46,022 nt of DNA, taken from positions 1-46,022 of the forward strand of contig JABCYV010000008.1 of NCBI GenBank assembly GCA_013290025.1, written 5' to 3'. Of this stretch, positions 16,826-26,314 are shown piece by piece (the stretch's first letter is position 1; each line of letters opens with the position of its first letter). The translations under genes were made by a program, and so were the position numbers. The DNA comes from Acidobacteriota bacterium. GTDB taxonomy: Bacteria; Acidobacteriota; Terriglobia; Terriglobales; Acidobacteriaceae. The notes below the pieces were generated by a model. It was given only the letters and a program-made list of their open reading frames with translations, was not told the origin of the DNA and searched no databases.

Positions 16826-19273
16826 CTACGAATTCTCGTACAGCAGTACACCCTCGGTTTCCTTCGAATCCACCGGGCGGTAGTACAGCTTGCCGCTTTC
16901 GAGGAAGACTTCGATGAATGCCGGACGGGTCGTAATGGTGCCCTGGATCAGGGCTTCCGAAAGCGGGTCTTCGATGTACTTCTGCAAGGCCCGTCGCAAC
17001 GGACGCGCTCCGTAGCTGCGATCGCCCAGGGTCTGGTTCAGAATCCACTTCTTGGCCTCGTCGGTCACAGTCACGGTGATCGACTTCTGGGCCAGATTCT
17101 GGTTCAGCAGGCTGACCATCAGCTCGAGGATCTGAATGAGATCCTGCTCGCTCAGGGCACTGAACAGAATAATTTCGTCCAGACGGTTCAGGAATTCGGG
17201 GTTGAACGTACGCTTAACTTCGTTTCGCACCAGATCCTCGACCTTTTCCGAGACCATGTCTTCCTTGCTCGACTGGAATCCCAGGCCTTCGCGCTTCTGC
17301 AGGTAACGCGCGCCAATGTTCGAGGTCATGATGATAATGGTGTTCTTGAAGTCCACCGTGTTCCCGAGGCCGTCGGTGAGCTGGCCGTCTTCGAACACCT
17401 GTAGCAGGATGTTGAAGACGTCCGGATGCGCCTTCTCGATTTCATCCAGTAGGACGACCGAGTAGGGCGCGCGCTTGACGCGCTCGGTGAGCTGACCGCC
17501 TTCTTCGTAGCCCACGTAGCCTGGAGGCGAGCCGATCAGTTTTGAGACAGAGTGCTTCTCCATGAACTCGGACATATCGAAGCGGACCAGCGACTTCTCG
17601 CTGCCGAACATGAACTGCGCCAGAGTGCGGGCGACTTCGGTCTTGCCAACACCCGTGGGGCCCAGAAACAGGAACGAACCAATGGGCCGATTCGGGCTCT
17701 TCAGGCCGGCGCGGCTGCGGCGGATGGCGCGGGCCAGAGCGATGATGGCTTTGTCCTGCGAAATAATCCGCTTGTGCAGTTCCTCTTCAATGCGCAGCAG
17801 CTTCTGCGACTCTTCTTCCTTGATAGAGGTGATAGGCACGCCAGTCCAGCGCGAAACCACGTCCTCGATGTCCTCGCGGCCGACGACGCCGGTCGAGGAC
17901 TCATCCAAATGATATTTCTCGCGAAGAGCGCGCAGGTTCTCGCGCTCTTTGCGTTCTTCGTCCGAATAGAAACGCGCCTTCTCGAACTCATGGTTCGCGA
18001 TGGCGTTCTCCATGCGATGAACGATGAACTTGATTCGCTTCTGTACCTCGGTGAGCTCCTCAGGCAACGACGTCTGGCGCAGCTTTACGCGCGCTCCGGC
18101 TTCGTCGATCAGGTCGATCGCCTTATCGGGCAGGAAGCGGTCCGGAATGTACCGGTTGGAATGCGATACCGCAAAATTGATGGAGTCGTCGGTATAGGTG
18201 ACGGCGTGAAACTTCTCGTAGCGATCCTTAATTCCGAAGAGAATCTTGGTTGCATCGACCTCGTTCGGGGGCGGCACCTTCACTGCCTGGAAACGCCGTT
18301 CCAGCGAACGGTCTTTCTCAATTGACTTCCGATACTCGCCAGGAGTGGTGGCACCAATGCACTGGATCTCTCCACGTGAGAGAGCCGGCTTCAAGATGTT
18401 GGCGGCATCGAGCGAACCTTCTGCCGATCCCGCGCCCACAAGAGTGTGCAGCTCATCGATGAAAATGATGGAATTCTGCGACTCCATCAATTCCTTCATG
18501 ATGGTCTTTAAGCGCTCTTCAAATTGGCCGCGATACTTGGTGCCGGCTACGATCAAGGAAAGATCCAGACCAAGGATGCGCTTATCGGCAAGAAATGAGG
18601 GAACTTCACCGTCCGCAATGCGCTGCGCCAGTCCTTCGACGATCGCGGTTTTTCCCACCCCGGGTTCGCCGATCAGAACCGGGTTATTCTTGGTACGGCG
18701 ACAAAGGATCTGCACCACCCGTTCCAGTTCGCCTTCCCGTCCCACCAGCGGATCGAGCTGGTTGTCCATGGCCGCCTGGGTTAGATCGCGGGAGAATTCG
18801 CTCAGCAGGGAAGATTCGCGCTGACGCTGCGGCTGCGCTTTTTCCTGGCTGCTTCGCGCCAGTTCCTCACGGATGCTCGAAAGGCGCAGGCCTCGCTCGT
18901 GCAGAATCTCAGCGGCAAAGCACTTCTCCTCTCTGAGCAAACCCAAAAGCAAGTGCTCAGTGCCAATATGTTTGTGCGAGAGGCGCTCGGCTTCCTCCGC
19001 CGCGTAGGCCAGAACCCTTTTGCATTCATTGCTTAACGGAAGGTCGACGGAAGTGGATACTTTCTCCCGGATAGTAGTATGGCCTTCGATCTGCTTGCGA
19101 ATGGATTCGACTGAGGCATGCGAACGCAGGAATCGATTAGTCAGAGCCTTGTCTTCGCGCAAGAGTCCCAGAAGCAGGTGCTCCGTCTCAATGTAAGGCG
19201 ATCCGAACTGACTCGCCTCGTATCGCGCAAAGAAGATGACGCGCCTTGCTTTCTCCGTATAACGTTCGAACAT
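16826..19273 (-). CDS. clpC: ATP-dependent Clp protease ATP-binding subunit ClpC
   Basis: N-domain [41 protein letters not shown]; Walker [16 protein letters not shown] and [15 protein letters not shown]. Confidence 0.95.
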   Translation of the reverse strand: MFERYTEKARRVIFFARYEASQFGSPYIETEHLLLGLLREDKALTNRFLRSHASVESIRKQIEGHTTIREKVSTSVDLPLSNECKRVLAYAAEEAERLSHKHIGTEHLLLGLLREEKCFAAEILHERGLRLSSIREELARSSQEKAQPQRQRESSLLSEFSRDLTQAAMDNQLDPLVGREGELERVVQILCRRTKNNPVLIGEPGVGKTAIVEGLAQRIADGEVPSFLADKRILGLDLSLIVAGTKYRGQFEERLKTIMKELMESQNSIIFIDELHTLVGAGSAEGSLDAANILKPALSRGEIQCIGATTPGEYRKSIEKDRSLERRFQAVKVPPPNEVDATKILFGIKDRYEKFHAVTYTDDSINFAVSHSNRYIPDRFLPDKAIDLIDEAGARVKLRQTSLPEELTEVQKRIKFIVHRMENAIANHEFEKARFYSDEERKERENLRALREKYHLDESSTGVVGREDIEDVVSRWTGVPITSIKEEESQKLLRIEEELHKRIISQDKAIIALARAIRRSRAGLKSPNRPIGSFLFLGPTGVGKTEVARTLAQFMFGSEKSLVRFDMSEFMEKHSVSKLIGSPPGYVGYEEGGQLTERVKRAPYSVVLLDEIEKAHPDVFNILLQVFEDGQLTDGLGNTVDFKNTIIIMTSNIGARYLQKREGLGFQSSKEDMVSEKVEDLVRNEVKRTFNPEFLNRLDEIILFSALSEQDLIQILELMVSLLNQNLAQKSITVTVTDEAKKWILNQTLGDRSYGARPLRRALQKYIEDPLSEALIQGTITTRPAFIEVFLESGKLYYRPVDSKETEGVLLYENS

Positions 19274-19485
19274 ATAACCCTACCCTCTTGGCCCTCTTGG
19301 GGACTCGTGAGTCGGTTTTCTGGCGGCCCTCAGTCCTCGGAAATCCTTGGCCCTGAGTTCATTATGCAATCCGGCTGCCAGCAAAGTCCATGGCCCATTC
19401 GAGTCGTTGACAAACCGTAGTCCCGTTACCAAAGACACCCAAGTGTTGTTTCTCCGCAAACCGGTTGCACCTACTTGCGACCGGC

Positions 19486-20199
19486 CTAGACCGGAAGCGT
19501 CTCCGGTGCAATCTCCTCGATGCGTCCCTGTTGTAACCGGAGCACGCGGTGGCAACGGCGTGCAAACGCAAAGTTGTGTGTAGCTATGAGGGAGGTGAGC
19601 CCATAATCGCGATGCAACCGGGAGATCAATTCAAACACCGAGTCCGCAGTCCGGCCGTCGAGGTCTCCGGTTGGCTCATCCGCCAGCAAAAGCTTAGGCC
19701 GGGTGATAAGCGCACGAGCCAGCGCCACGCGCTGTTGCTCACCTCCGGAAAGCTCCCCGGAACGGTGATGCGCACGCTGCTCCAAGCCAACCTCGCGCAG
19801 CCAGCGCGAAGCTTCTACTTGCGTTGTCTGCCGGGACGCTCCCCGCAGCAGAAGAGGCATTGCCACATTCTCCAGCGCCGTAAATTCCGGCAGCAGGTAG
19901 TGGAATTGCCAGACGAAACCGAGCTGTTGATTGCGAAACTCGGCGGCGTCGTTTTCCGTAAGCGAACTTACGCGCAAGTGGGCGCAGTATACGTCACCTG
20001 CGGAAGCGCTATCAAGAGCGCCCAGGATGTGTAACAAGGTACTCTTTCCCGCGCCTGATTCGCCCACGATCGCCAGCATCTCGCCTTTGGCCACCTGGAA
20101 CGATAAATTTTCAAAGAGCACCAAATCTGACTCGCCAGATCGGAAGACCTTCTTCAGGCCCTCGATCCGCAAGATCACTTCTGAAGCGGTTAGATGCAA
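19486..20199 (-). CDS. lolD: ABC transporter ATP-binding protein, LolD/MacB type
   Basis: [51 protein letters not shown]. Confidence 0.9.
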   Translation of the reverse strand: MHLTASEVILRIEGLKKVFRSGESDLVLFENLSFQVAKGEMLAIVGESGAGKSTLLHILGALDSASAGDVYCAHLRVSSLTENDAAEFRNQQLGFVWQFHYLLPEFTALENVAMPLLLRGASRQTTQVEASRWLREVGLEQRAHHRSGELSGGEQQRVALARALITRPKLLLADEPTGDLDGRTADSVFELISRLHRDYGLTSLIATHNFAFARRCHRVLRLQQGRIEEIAPETLPV

Positions 20200-20380
20200 A
20201 ATATTAGCCCCTCGGCTCAGATTCAGGCGCGCCGGCGTGACCCTTGGCCATTAAAACACGGACGCAGCGGCGATGGCTGCTACTGCCGTTTCCAGGAGCT
20301 TCTATACGAAAAACTGTATGCCGGTTCGCATCCGGAATGCCAAAAGACGTCGAAAATGACCAGCAACGCGGGATCGTCGG

Positions 20381-21703
20381 TCATTCGTAACGCAAAGCTT
20401 CGGCAGGCAGAATACGTGCCGCCGACCACGATGGATAAACCGTCGCAATCAGGGAAATTCCAATCGCAACCAGTGCGACCAGCACTCCATCCATCACGCG
20501 GGGCGCGAAGGGCACATAGTCGATGGAATAAACTTCCGGGGCGAGCGAAAGCAAATGGTAATGTCCGCCGATCCAGGAGAGGGCATAACCGAGGACCAGC
20601 CCGATCGTCGTGCCAATCACACCGATCAGCATCCCCTGCGCGATGAACACTCGGCGCACCTGAGCTTTGCGCGTCCCCATGGACATGAGCACGGCGATAT
20701 CCCGGGTTTTTTCCATAACCATCATCGTCAGCGAGATGAGAATGTTGAGAGCGGCGACGAATACGATCAGCCCTATGGTGATGAAGGTGACCAGACGTTC
20801 CAACCGCAAAGCACGGAAGAGAGCCCGGTTCTGTTCCATCCAGTTTGTGGCCATGAAACCCTTGCCGGCGGCCTGTTCCAGCTTGTGAGCGATTTCGCCG
20901 GCCTGATAGATGTCATCCACTTTGAATTCGATGACGGAAACCAGGTCGCCGAGACCAAAGAGCTGCTGCGCATCGGACAGCCGAGTGAAGGCCCAGGAGC
21001 TGTCGTAGTCGTAGAAGCCGGAGTTGAAAACCCCCGCTACACGAAAGCGGTTGTACTTGGGGACCATGCCAAAAGGAGTCAGCTCGCCTTGCGGACTGGT
21101 GACGAGCACGACCGAGCCCAGGGTAGCGCCCAGCTCGTCGGCCATGTCCTTGCCGAGAATGATGGGGGACATGGCTGCGACGCGGTCCTGGACGCCTTCG
21201 AGAGAAGTCGGCGATTTCTCGGTTGGTGTAGCGCGGGCGCCCTCGCCCGCGGAAGATGAAACTGCATCTGTCGGCCGTTCTTCCAGCGCCTCCGCCGATC
21301 CGATCGTCACCGTGTTCAGCAGGTCGCTGACTTTTCGTTCATAGGCTGGCATCAAGCCCTTGAGCACGGCCCCACGGGCCCGCGGGCCGCGCGAAATCAA
21401 CACCTGCTCATAAATAGCAGGAGCGGTAGCGACTACGTGAGGCTCTTTCGACAGCCGATCCATGAGAGGACGCCAGTCTTTGATGCCGTCACTCTCGATG
21501 CGCAGCAGATTAACGTGGGAAGTCGAGCCCAGGAGACGATCCTGTAGATCCTGGCGGAATCCGTTGTTGATCGCGAGGGCGACGATCAGCGATGCGACTC
21601 CCGCCGCAACCCCGGCGATGGAAATGCCGGTAATGACGCCGATGAAGGCCTGCCTCCTTTTCGCACGGAGATATCGGGAAGCGACAAAAAGTTCAAATCT
21701 CAT
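20381..21703 (-). CDS. lolC: Lipoprotein-releasing ABC transporter permease LolC/E family
   Basis: FELFVASRYLRAKRRQAFIGVITGISIAGVAAGVASLIVALAINNGFRQDLQDRLLGSTSHVNL; FtsX-like C-terminus. Confidence 0.9.
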   Translation of the reverse strand: MRFELFVASRYLRAKRRQAFIGVITGISIAGVAAGVASLIVALAINNGFRQDLQDRLLGSTSHVNLLRIESDGIKDWRPLMDRLSKEPHVVATAPAIYEQVLISRGPRARGAVLKGLMPAYERKVSDLLNTVTIGSAEALEERPTDAVSSSAGEGARATPTEKSPTSLEGVQDRVAAMSPIILGKDMADELGATLGSVVLVTSPQGELTPFGMVPKYNRFRVAGVFNSGFYDYDSSWAFTRLSDAQQLFGLGDLVSVIEFKVDDIYQAGEIAHKLEQAAGKGFMATNWMEQNRALFRALRLERLVTFITIGLIVFVAALNILISLTMMVMEKTRDIAVLMSMGTRKAQVRRVFIAQGMLIGVIGTTIGLVLGYALSWIGGHYHLLSLAPEVYSIDYVPFAPRVMDGVLVALVAIGISLIATVYPSWSAARILPAEALRYE

Positions 21704-21822
21704 CCGGAGGTCCCGCGCTGTGCTCGGGATTTCGGCGCGCGGCTCAAATGCCGCGCAAACGCCTCAACCTGCCGCCGCTTGGCGCGAAGATACCGGGAAG
21801 CGACAAAGAGTTCAAATCTCAT
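21700..21822 (-). CDS. 40-aa micro-ORF: duplicated LolC N-terminus, MRFELFVASRYLRAKRRQVEAFARHLSRAPKSRAQRGTSG
   Basis: TGA overlaps lolC ATG (ATGA). Second unit of the 119-bp tandem repeat. Confidence 0.5.
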   Translation of the reverse strand: MRFELFVASRYLRAKRRQVEAFARHLSRAPKSRAQRGTSG

Positions 21823-21941
21823 CCGGAGGTCCCTCGCTGTGCTCGGGATTTCGGCGCGCGGCTCCAACGCCGCGCGAACGCCTCAACCTGCCGTCTTTTC
21901 GCGCGAAGGTAGCGGGAGGCGACAAAGAGTTCAAAGCGCAT
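21819..21941 (-). CDS. 40-aa micro-ORF: duplicated LolC N-terminus, MRFELFVASRYLRAKRRQVEAFARRWSRAPKSRAQRGTSG
   Basis: TGA overlaps the next micro-ORF ATG (ATGA). First unit of the tandem repeat. Confidence 0.5.
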   Translation of the reverse strand: MRFELFVASRYLRAKRRQVEAFARRWSRAPKSRAQRGTSG

Positions 21942-22012
21942 GGTAGCGATTTGCCATCAGCCAAGCCCCGATTATAGCTAGAGGTGTGCGGAACGTTTTC
22001 ATGAGGTCGCAT

Positions 22013-22609
22013 TCACAGGGAAATTTTCGTCCGAATTTTGGGGAACACGACGGGCACTTTCCGCCGGTATGCTCGATATTCTTCTCCAAATCGTTCTTCA
22101 AGTTCAGCGTCTTCCTGTTGGATCATGATGAAACCGGATACTACGGCGAACGCCGTCAAGGCGTAGCAAACCACCAGACCACTCCCAAGGCTCCAGCCCA
22201 GCATCTCGCATAGGTGGGCTAGATAAACCGGATGGCGAATGCGAGCCCGGATGCCAGAAGTCACCAATCGCTGTTCCGGATGTCCGGGAACAACTTCCGG
22301 AACACCGCCCAGCTGGGCGCTGCTGAAATGCTGTCCTGAACTCTGGTAAATCCAGAGGCCGACGCTGAAAATCGCGGAGGCTGGAACCCACGTCCACGCC
22401 GTCTGGTAGAGCGAAAGGTGCCGCCAAGGCGAGGTGATTGCGCCCAAGGTAATCCACATCCCGATCCAAGCGGGTACCAGCATGCGGTAGGGAGAACGTG
22501 AGTGCGAACGCCAGTAGTCTACCTGCGAATGAATCAGCAGCCAGAACGACGGGATAGTGGCATAGATGACGCAGGCGATCCATCCGATCATGCGCAGAAA
22601 CAGGAGCAT
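22013..22609 (-). CDS. Isoprenylcysteine carboxyl methyltransferase-like (ICMT/PEMT) membrane methyltransferase
   Basis: VTSGIRARIRHPVYLAHLCEMLGWSLG...QQEDAELEERFGEEYRAYRRKVPVVFP; start set at MLLFLRM. Confidence 0.75.
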   Translation of the reverse strand: MLLFLRMIGWIACVIYATIPSFWLLIHSQVDYWRSHSRSPYRMLVPAWIGMWITLGAITSPWRHLSLYQTAWTWVPASAIFSVGLWIYQSSGQHFSSAQLGGVPEVVPGHPEQRLVTSGIRARIRHPVYLAHLCEMLGWSLGSGLVVCYALTAFAVVSGFIMIQQEDAELEERFGEEYRAYRRKVPVVFPKIRTKISL

Positions 22610-22668
22610 TTGCGATTTTATCTTCCTGTAGAGTACGTGGTTTTGATTTTGTGGCACAGTAGTGAGCG

Positions 22669-23916
22669 ATGGCCGAATCCGCGAACTCCACTCTTGCCGG
22701 GCGAGCCGCATTTAGCCATCCCGACTTTGTACGTTTTCAGGGCGCTCGCTTTTTCATCGTGATCACATTGGAGATGCAGTCGGTCGCGGTCGGTTGGCAG
22801 GTGTACGAGATCACCAAGCGGCCATTGGATCTGGGTCTGGTCGGATTGGCACAATTTCTGCCTGGGATTCTTCTGTTTCTGGTTTCGGGCCAGGCGGTTG
22901 ACCGCTTCGACCGGCGAAAACTTTTGACATTGTGTTACGGCGGATTTGGTTTGTGTTCCAGCCTGCTCCTGGGCATCGCACGCCATGGTGTTCATTCGGC
23001 GTATCCGATCTACGCGGTAATCGCATTGGTGGGTGCCGTTCGTTCCTTGAATGGACCCACGGCCCGGGCAATCCTGCCTCAATTAGTCCCGGAGCAGCAC
23101 TTTCCTAACGCGGTTGCCTGGAACGCGAGCATCTTCCAAACGGCGACCATTCTCGGCCCTGCAATGGGAGGACTTCTCTACGCCTTTTCTCACGGTCCAT
23201 CGGCAGTGTACGGAACGGCCTCGCTCATAGCAGTGGCGTCTATGCTTTCGACTCTGCGGATCAAACCCCGGACGACGCGACGGCTGCGGCAAGAAATCAG
23301 CTTGACCACGGTTTTCGCAGGATTCCGATATATTTGGCAGCAGAAGCTTATTCTAGGTTCGATTTCGCTGGATCTATTTGCGGTCTTGTTGGGCGGAGCG
23401 GTGGCGCTGCTTCCAGTATACGCCCGGGAAATTCTAAGGACCGGCCCATGGGGTCTTGGACTACTGCGTAGCGCGCCGGGAGTAGGTGCGGTCGCCATGG
23501 CGATTCTTCTGGCTCATCGACCGGTAAGAAGGCGGGCTGGGGCGACGATGTTGTGGTGTGTGACCGGCTTTGGGGTGTTCACGATTCTTTTCGGAATCTC
23601 GCACAGCATTTGGTTATCCCTGACTGCGCTGGTTCTGGTTGGAGCTACGGATATGGTGAGCGTGGTCATCCGCGGCATCTTGGTTCAGGTCGCCACGCCC
23701 GATGAAATGCGTGGGCGGGTGAACGCGGTGGATATGATCTTTATCGGCGCCTCTAACGAACTCGGCCAATTCGAGTCTGGCCTGACCGCGCACTGGTTCG
23801 GCACCGTGCCTGCTGTTGTGTTGGGTGGCGTTGGCACGCTCTTGGTGATCGCCATCTGGGCATGGCGATTTCCGGAACTCAGGCAGGCAGATCAACTGAG
23901 TGGATCGAGCGCGTGA
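22669..23916 (+). CDS. MFS transporter (EntS-like)
   Basis: MFS_3-like: QSVAVGWQVYEITKRPLDLGLVGLAQFLPGILLFLVSGQAVDRFDRRKLL. Confidence 0.85.
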   Translation: MAESANSTLAGRAAFSHPDFVRFQGARFFIVITLEMQSVAVGWQVYEITKRPLDLGLVGLAQFLPGILLFLVSGQAVDRFDRRKLLTLCYGGFGLCSSLLLGIARHGVHSAYPIYAVIALVGAVRSLNGPTARAILPQLVPEQHFPNAVAWNASIFQTATILGPAMGGLLYAFSHGPSAVYGTASLIAVASMLSTLRIKPRTTRRLRQEISLTTVFAGFRYIWQQKLILGSISLDLFAVLLGGAVALLPVYAREILRTGPWGLGLLRSAPGVGAVAMAILLAHRPVRRRAGATMLWCVTGFGVFTILFGISHSIWLSLTALVLVGATDMVSVVIRGILVQVATPDEMRGRVNAVDMIFIGASNELGQFESGLTAHWFGTVPAVVLGGVGTLLVIAIWAWRFPELRQADQLSGSSA

Positions 23917-23948
23917 TTGTCGCGTGGACACTCGTCTGACTGGTCACG

Positions 23949-26225
23949 CTATTTACCTCGGATCACGGTCTTTGCCGAACTCATGTTGTCGAATCGGTCG
24001 TACACCCGGACCACGACTACGTGCTCGAGTTGGCCGCCCGTGTTCTTGAGAGGCGCCGTCGCGGAGGATGCGACCGCCGGTGCCGTAACTCGAAAATCGT
24101 AGCTTTCCGTTTTCGAATCTGAAAGTTGTCCCGTAGGCTCGACGAACTGCCACTCGCCCGCATCCACGGAGTACTCGGCTCGCTTGATTGGTGAGAAGCT
24201 ATCAACGGCGCGGAAGTTCGCGTGAATCTGACCGCCTTCGAGGGACGCGTTCAGATTCTCGATCTGAGGTGGAGTGGTGTCCACTTCGAAGCGCGGGCTT
24301 TCCTTTTCTGCAGTGAGCGCCTGCTCAGGCGAGTGCGAGGGCGCGTCCGAGGCCACTACTTTGATGTTGTAACCACCGTCCGGCAAGAGCGAAGCATCGA
24401 AGGAATAGAACTTGTCAGACAGTTTGTCTTTGAGCAAGAGCCATCGGCTCTGCCCGTCGCCGCGATACCAGACCGAATACACCATCTGGTCGTCATTTTC
24501 GTCGTGGACGGTCCATTTAACGCCGATGGAATCGCGGTCGTGCACGCTCGGCGGAGGCTGGTCGTAATGCGGCTGCGGGTTTCCGCCCGTACCACCGCTG
24601 CCATCGCCCACGCTCTTGGGAAGCGGCTGATAACGGGTGCCGATCTGGACGCTGACGTCGTCGAAATCGGGAGCGACATTCTTGGGCAGATAATTGAGCG
24701 TAACACTGTCCAGGCGCGGCGCGGGAGTTCCGGCTCGCAGTACGGCTTTCCACTGGATGAACCGCGCCGGCGGTGCGTTTACTTCTCGCTCCTTCTGCAA
24801 GTCAATTTTTTTCCACGGACTCCAGTTGCGGTCGGGATTGTCCACATTGCCGCTGCGGGCTAGAAGCTCGACATTACCGGCGCCTCGAAATTCAGCCCGT
24901 CCCCAACGGGAGAAAATGTGAGCATCGAACACATCGCTCTCATAGTTGCCTTCAGTTTCTGGAGTTCCACCTAGCAGAAGCAGCTTTCCCAGGTTGCTGG
25001 TGGACGTGTAGAGCCCGCCATTTGAGGCGCTGGCAAAAGCGGTCACCTGGCCAGCGCTGGCCTTGACCAAATCGGTGTACTCGTCTTCGCCAACGATGGC
25101 GAAAATATGGCCGCGGTTTCCTGTTCCGGCCAGCAAGCGCCCACTCTGATCGAACGCCAGTGCGTACACCAAATCGTCATGCGACGACCAAAATCGGGAG
25201 GGTGAGCCATCGGGAGAAATCCGGTAAATCTCGGATCCGCCGGTCGCCCCCGCGCCGGGAAAGGGAATATTGCCGGTCACGGCGGGAGCGATGGGGGCCA
25301 CGTTGGAGATCACCATGCCCGGTTGCTGGCCGACAGTCGGAGCCGGGGTGGGAACGGGAACTGGTACGGAAAAACTTGCCGGGCTGGCCCCGGTGCGCTT
25401 TTCGCCCGCCCCGGCAGCATAGATGTTACCCGCCTTATCTATCGCCAGCGCGGTGATTTCCTTCTTGGGCGCGCTATAAAGTACGAAGCCTTCCCCGGAT
25501 GGAGATATCCGGTAGATGAGACCACTGCCGTCTGAGCCGGCGATCAGGTTGCCCTTGGCGTCGATCTCCAGCACGCGAATGTGGGCTTCGTCGCTCTTGA
25601 AAAAAGATGAGTGGTCTCCCTTAGGGCTGACTCGGAAGATTTCTCCCCGATCGCCGGTGGCCACATACAGATTGCCAGCGTCGTCGAGTGCGAGATCCCA
25701 AATGTATTTGGTACCGGGTTCAAAATAAACCGAGGCGGAGAACTCGCTTGTTGATATCTTCCCTTGCGGATCTTTTGGAGTGTTGGCCCCGGCGCGCCGC
25801 TCAATGCGATAGACCTTGCCATCAGGATTCGTCGCCGCATAGATAATGCCGCTCTTAGCGACGACCAGCGCTTGAACCTGCAACTCCTGGGGCTCGAAGA
25901 TTGGCACGGTTTCTCCGTCCGGCGCGATGCGATAAATCCGCGCAGGAGCTCCGGTGGCCACATAAAGACTTCCGCCCTGGTTTGCCGCGATTGACCAGAT
26001 GTAAGTAGATGGAGTGGTTGCGATGGCTTTAAAAACGGGAGCGAGTTCAAGTCCGCCCGCGCTGCGAACGGCCACACCCTTAGCCGTGCCCTTGGTTAAT
26101 TCGTCGAACTTCGACTGCTCCCATGTGCGCGTGCCTTCCGCAAACGCAAAAGAGAGAGAAAAAAGCAGAAAGAGTGGAATGATAACGGATAGCGTACGCA
26201 GACGAATTGCCAAGTTATACCTCAA
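23949..26225 (-). CDS. Secreted beta-propeller protein, function unknown
   Basis: Signal peptide; recurring DxxGNLYVATGDRGEIFRVSP-type blades; C-terminal Ig/Fn-like segments. Confidence 0.75.
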   Translation of the reverse strand: MRYNLAIRLRTLSVIIPLFLLFSLSFAFAEGTRTWEQSKFDELTKGTAKGVAVRSAGGLELAPVFKAIATTPSTYIWSIAANQGGSLYVATGAPARIYRIAPDGETVPIFEPQELQVQALVVAKSGIIYAATNPDGKVYRIERRAGANTPKDPQGKISTSEFSASVYFEPGTKYIWDLALDDAGNLYVATGDRGEIFRVSPKGDHSSFFKSDEAHIRVLEIDAKGNLIAGSDGSGLIYRISPSGEGFVLYSAPKKEITALAIDKAGNIYAAGAGEKRTGASPASFSVPVPVPTPAPTVGQQPGMVISNVAPIAPAVTGNIPFPGAGATGGSEIYRISPDGSPSRFWSSHDDLVYALAFDQSGRLLAGTGNRGHIFAIVGEDEYTDLVKASAGQVTAFASASNGGLYTSTSNLGKLLLLGGTPETEGNYESDVFDAHIFSRWGRAEFRGAGNVELLARSGNVDNPDRNWSPWKKIDLQKEREVNAPPARFIQWKAVLRAGTPAPRLDSVTLNYLPKNVAPDFDDVSVQIGTRYQPLPKSVGDGSGGTGGNPQPHYDQPPPSVHDRDSIGVKWTVHDENDDQMVYSVWYRGDGQSRWLLLKDKLSDKFYSFDASLLPDGGYNIKVVASDAPSHSPEQALTAEKESPRFEVDTTPPQIENLNASLEGGQIHANFRAVDSFSPIKRAEYSVDAGEWQFVEPTGQLSDSKTESYDFRVTAPAVASSATAPLKNTGGQLEHVVVVRVYDRFDNMSSAKTVIRGK

Positions 26226-26314
26226 TAATCGGCTTGGAGGGACAATTCAGATTATCACGGGAGAACTGAGTTGAAACCGGGGAGGACGGGCGCGGCGCCC
26301 TCCGCCCCGAGTTC

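Larger units (their letters stand above)
21667..21941. repeat. 119-bp tandem repeat, about 2.3 copies, at lolC 5' end
   Basis: ATG codons at 21941, 21822, 21703 (spacing exactly 119); near-identical intervening sequence. Confidence 0.92.

Noticed and set aside
16802-17404. 200-aa plus-strand ORF
   Set aside because: Antisense to well-supported clpC; typical GC-rich shadow ORF.
17552-18325. 257-aa plus-strand ORF
   Set aside because: Antisense to clpC; no recognisable domain.
20555-21259. 234-aa plus-strand ORF
   Set aside because: Antisense shadow of lolC, His/Asp-rich composition as expected from the complement.
21667-21941. CRISPR-like array
   Set aside because: Only 2-3 tandem units with no unique spacers; it is a duplicated gene start. 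No CRISPR array or cas genes seen anywhere in the window.
24222-24863. 213-aa plus-strand ORF
   Set aside because: Antisense to the beta-propeller CDS; no domain recognised.
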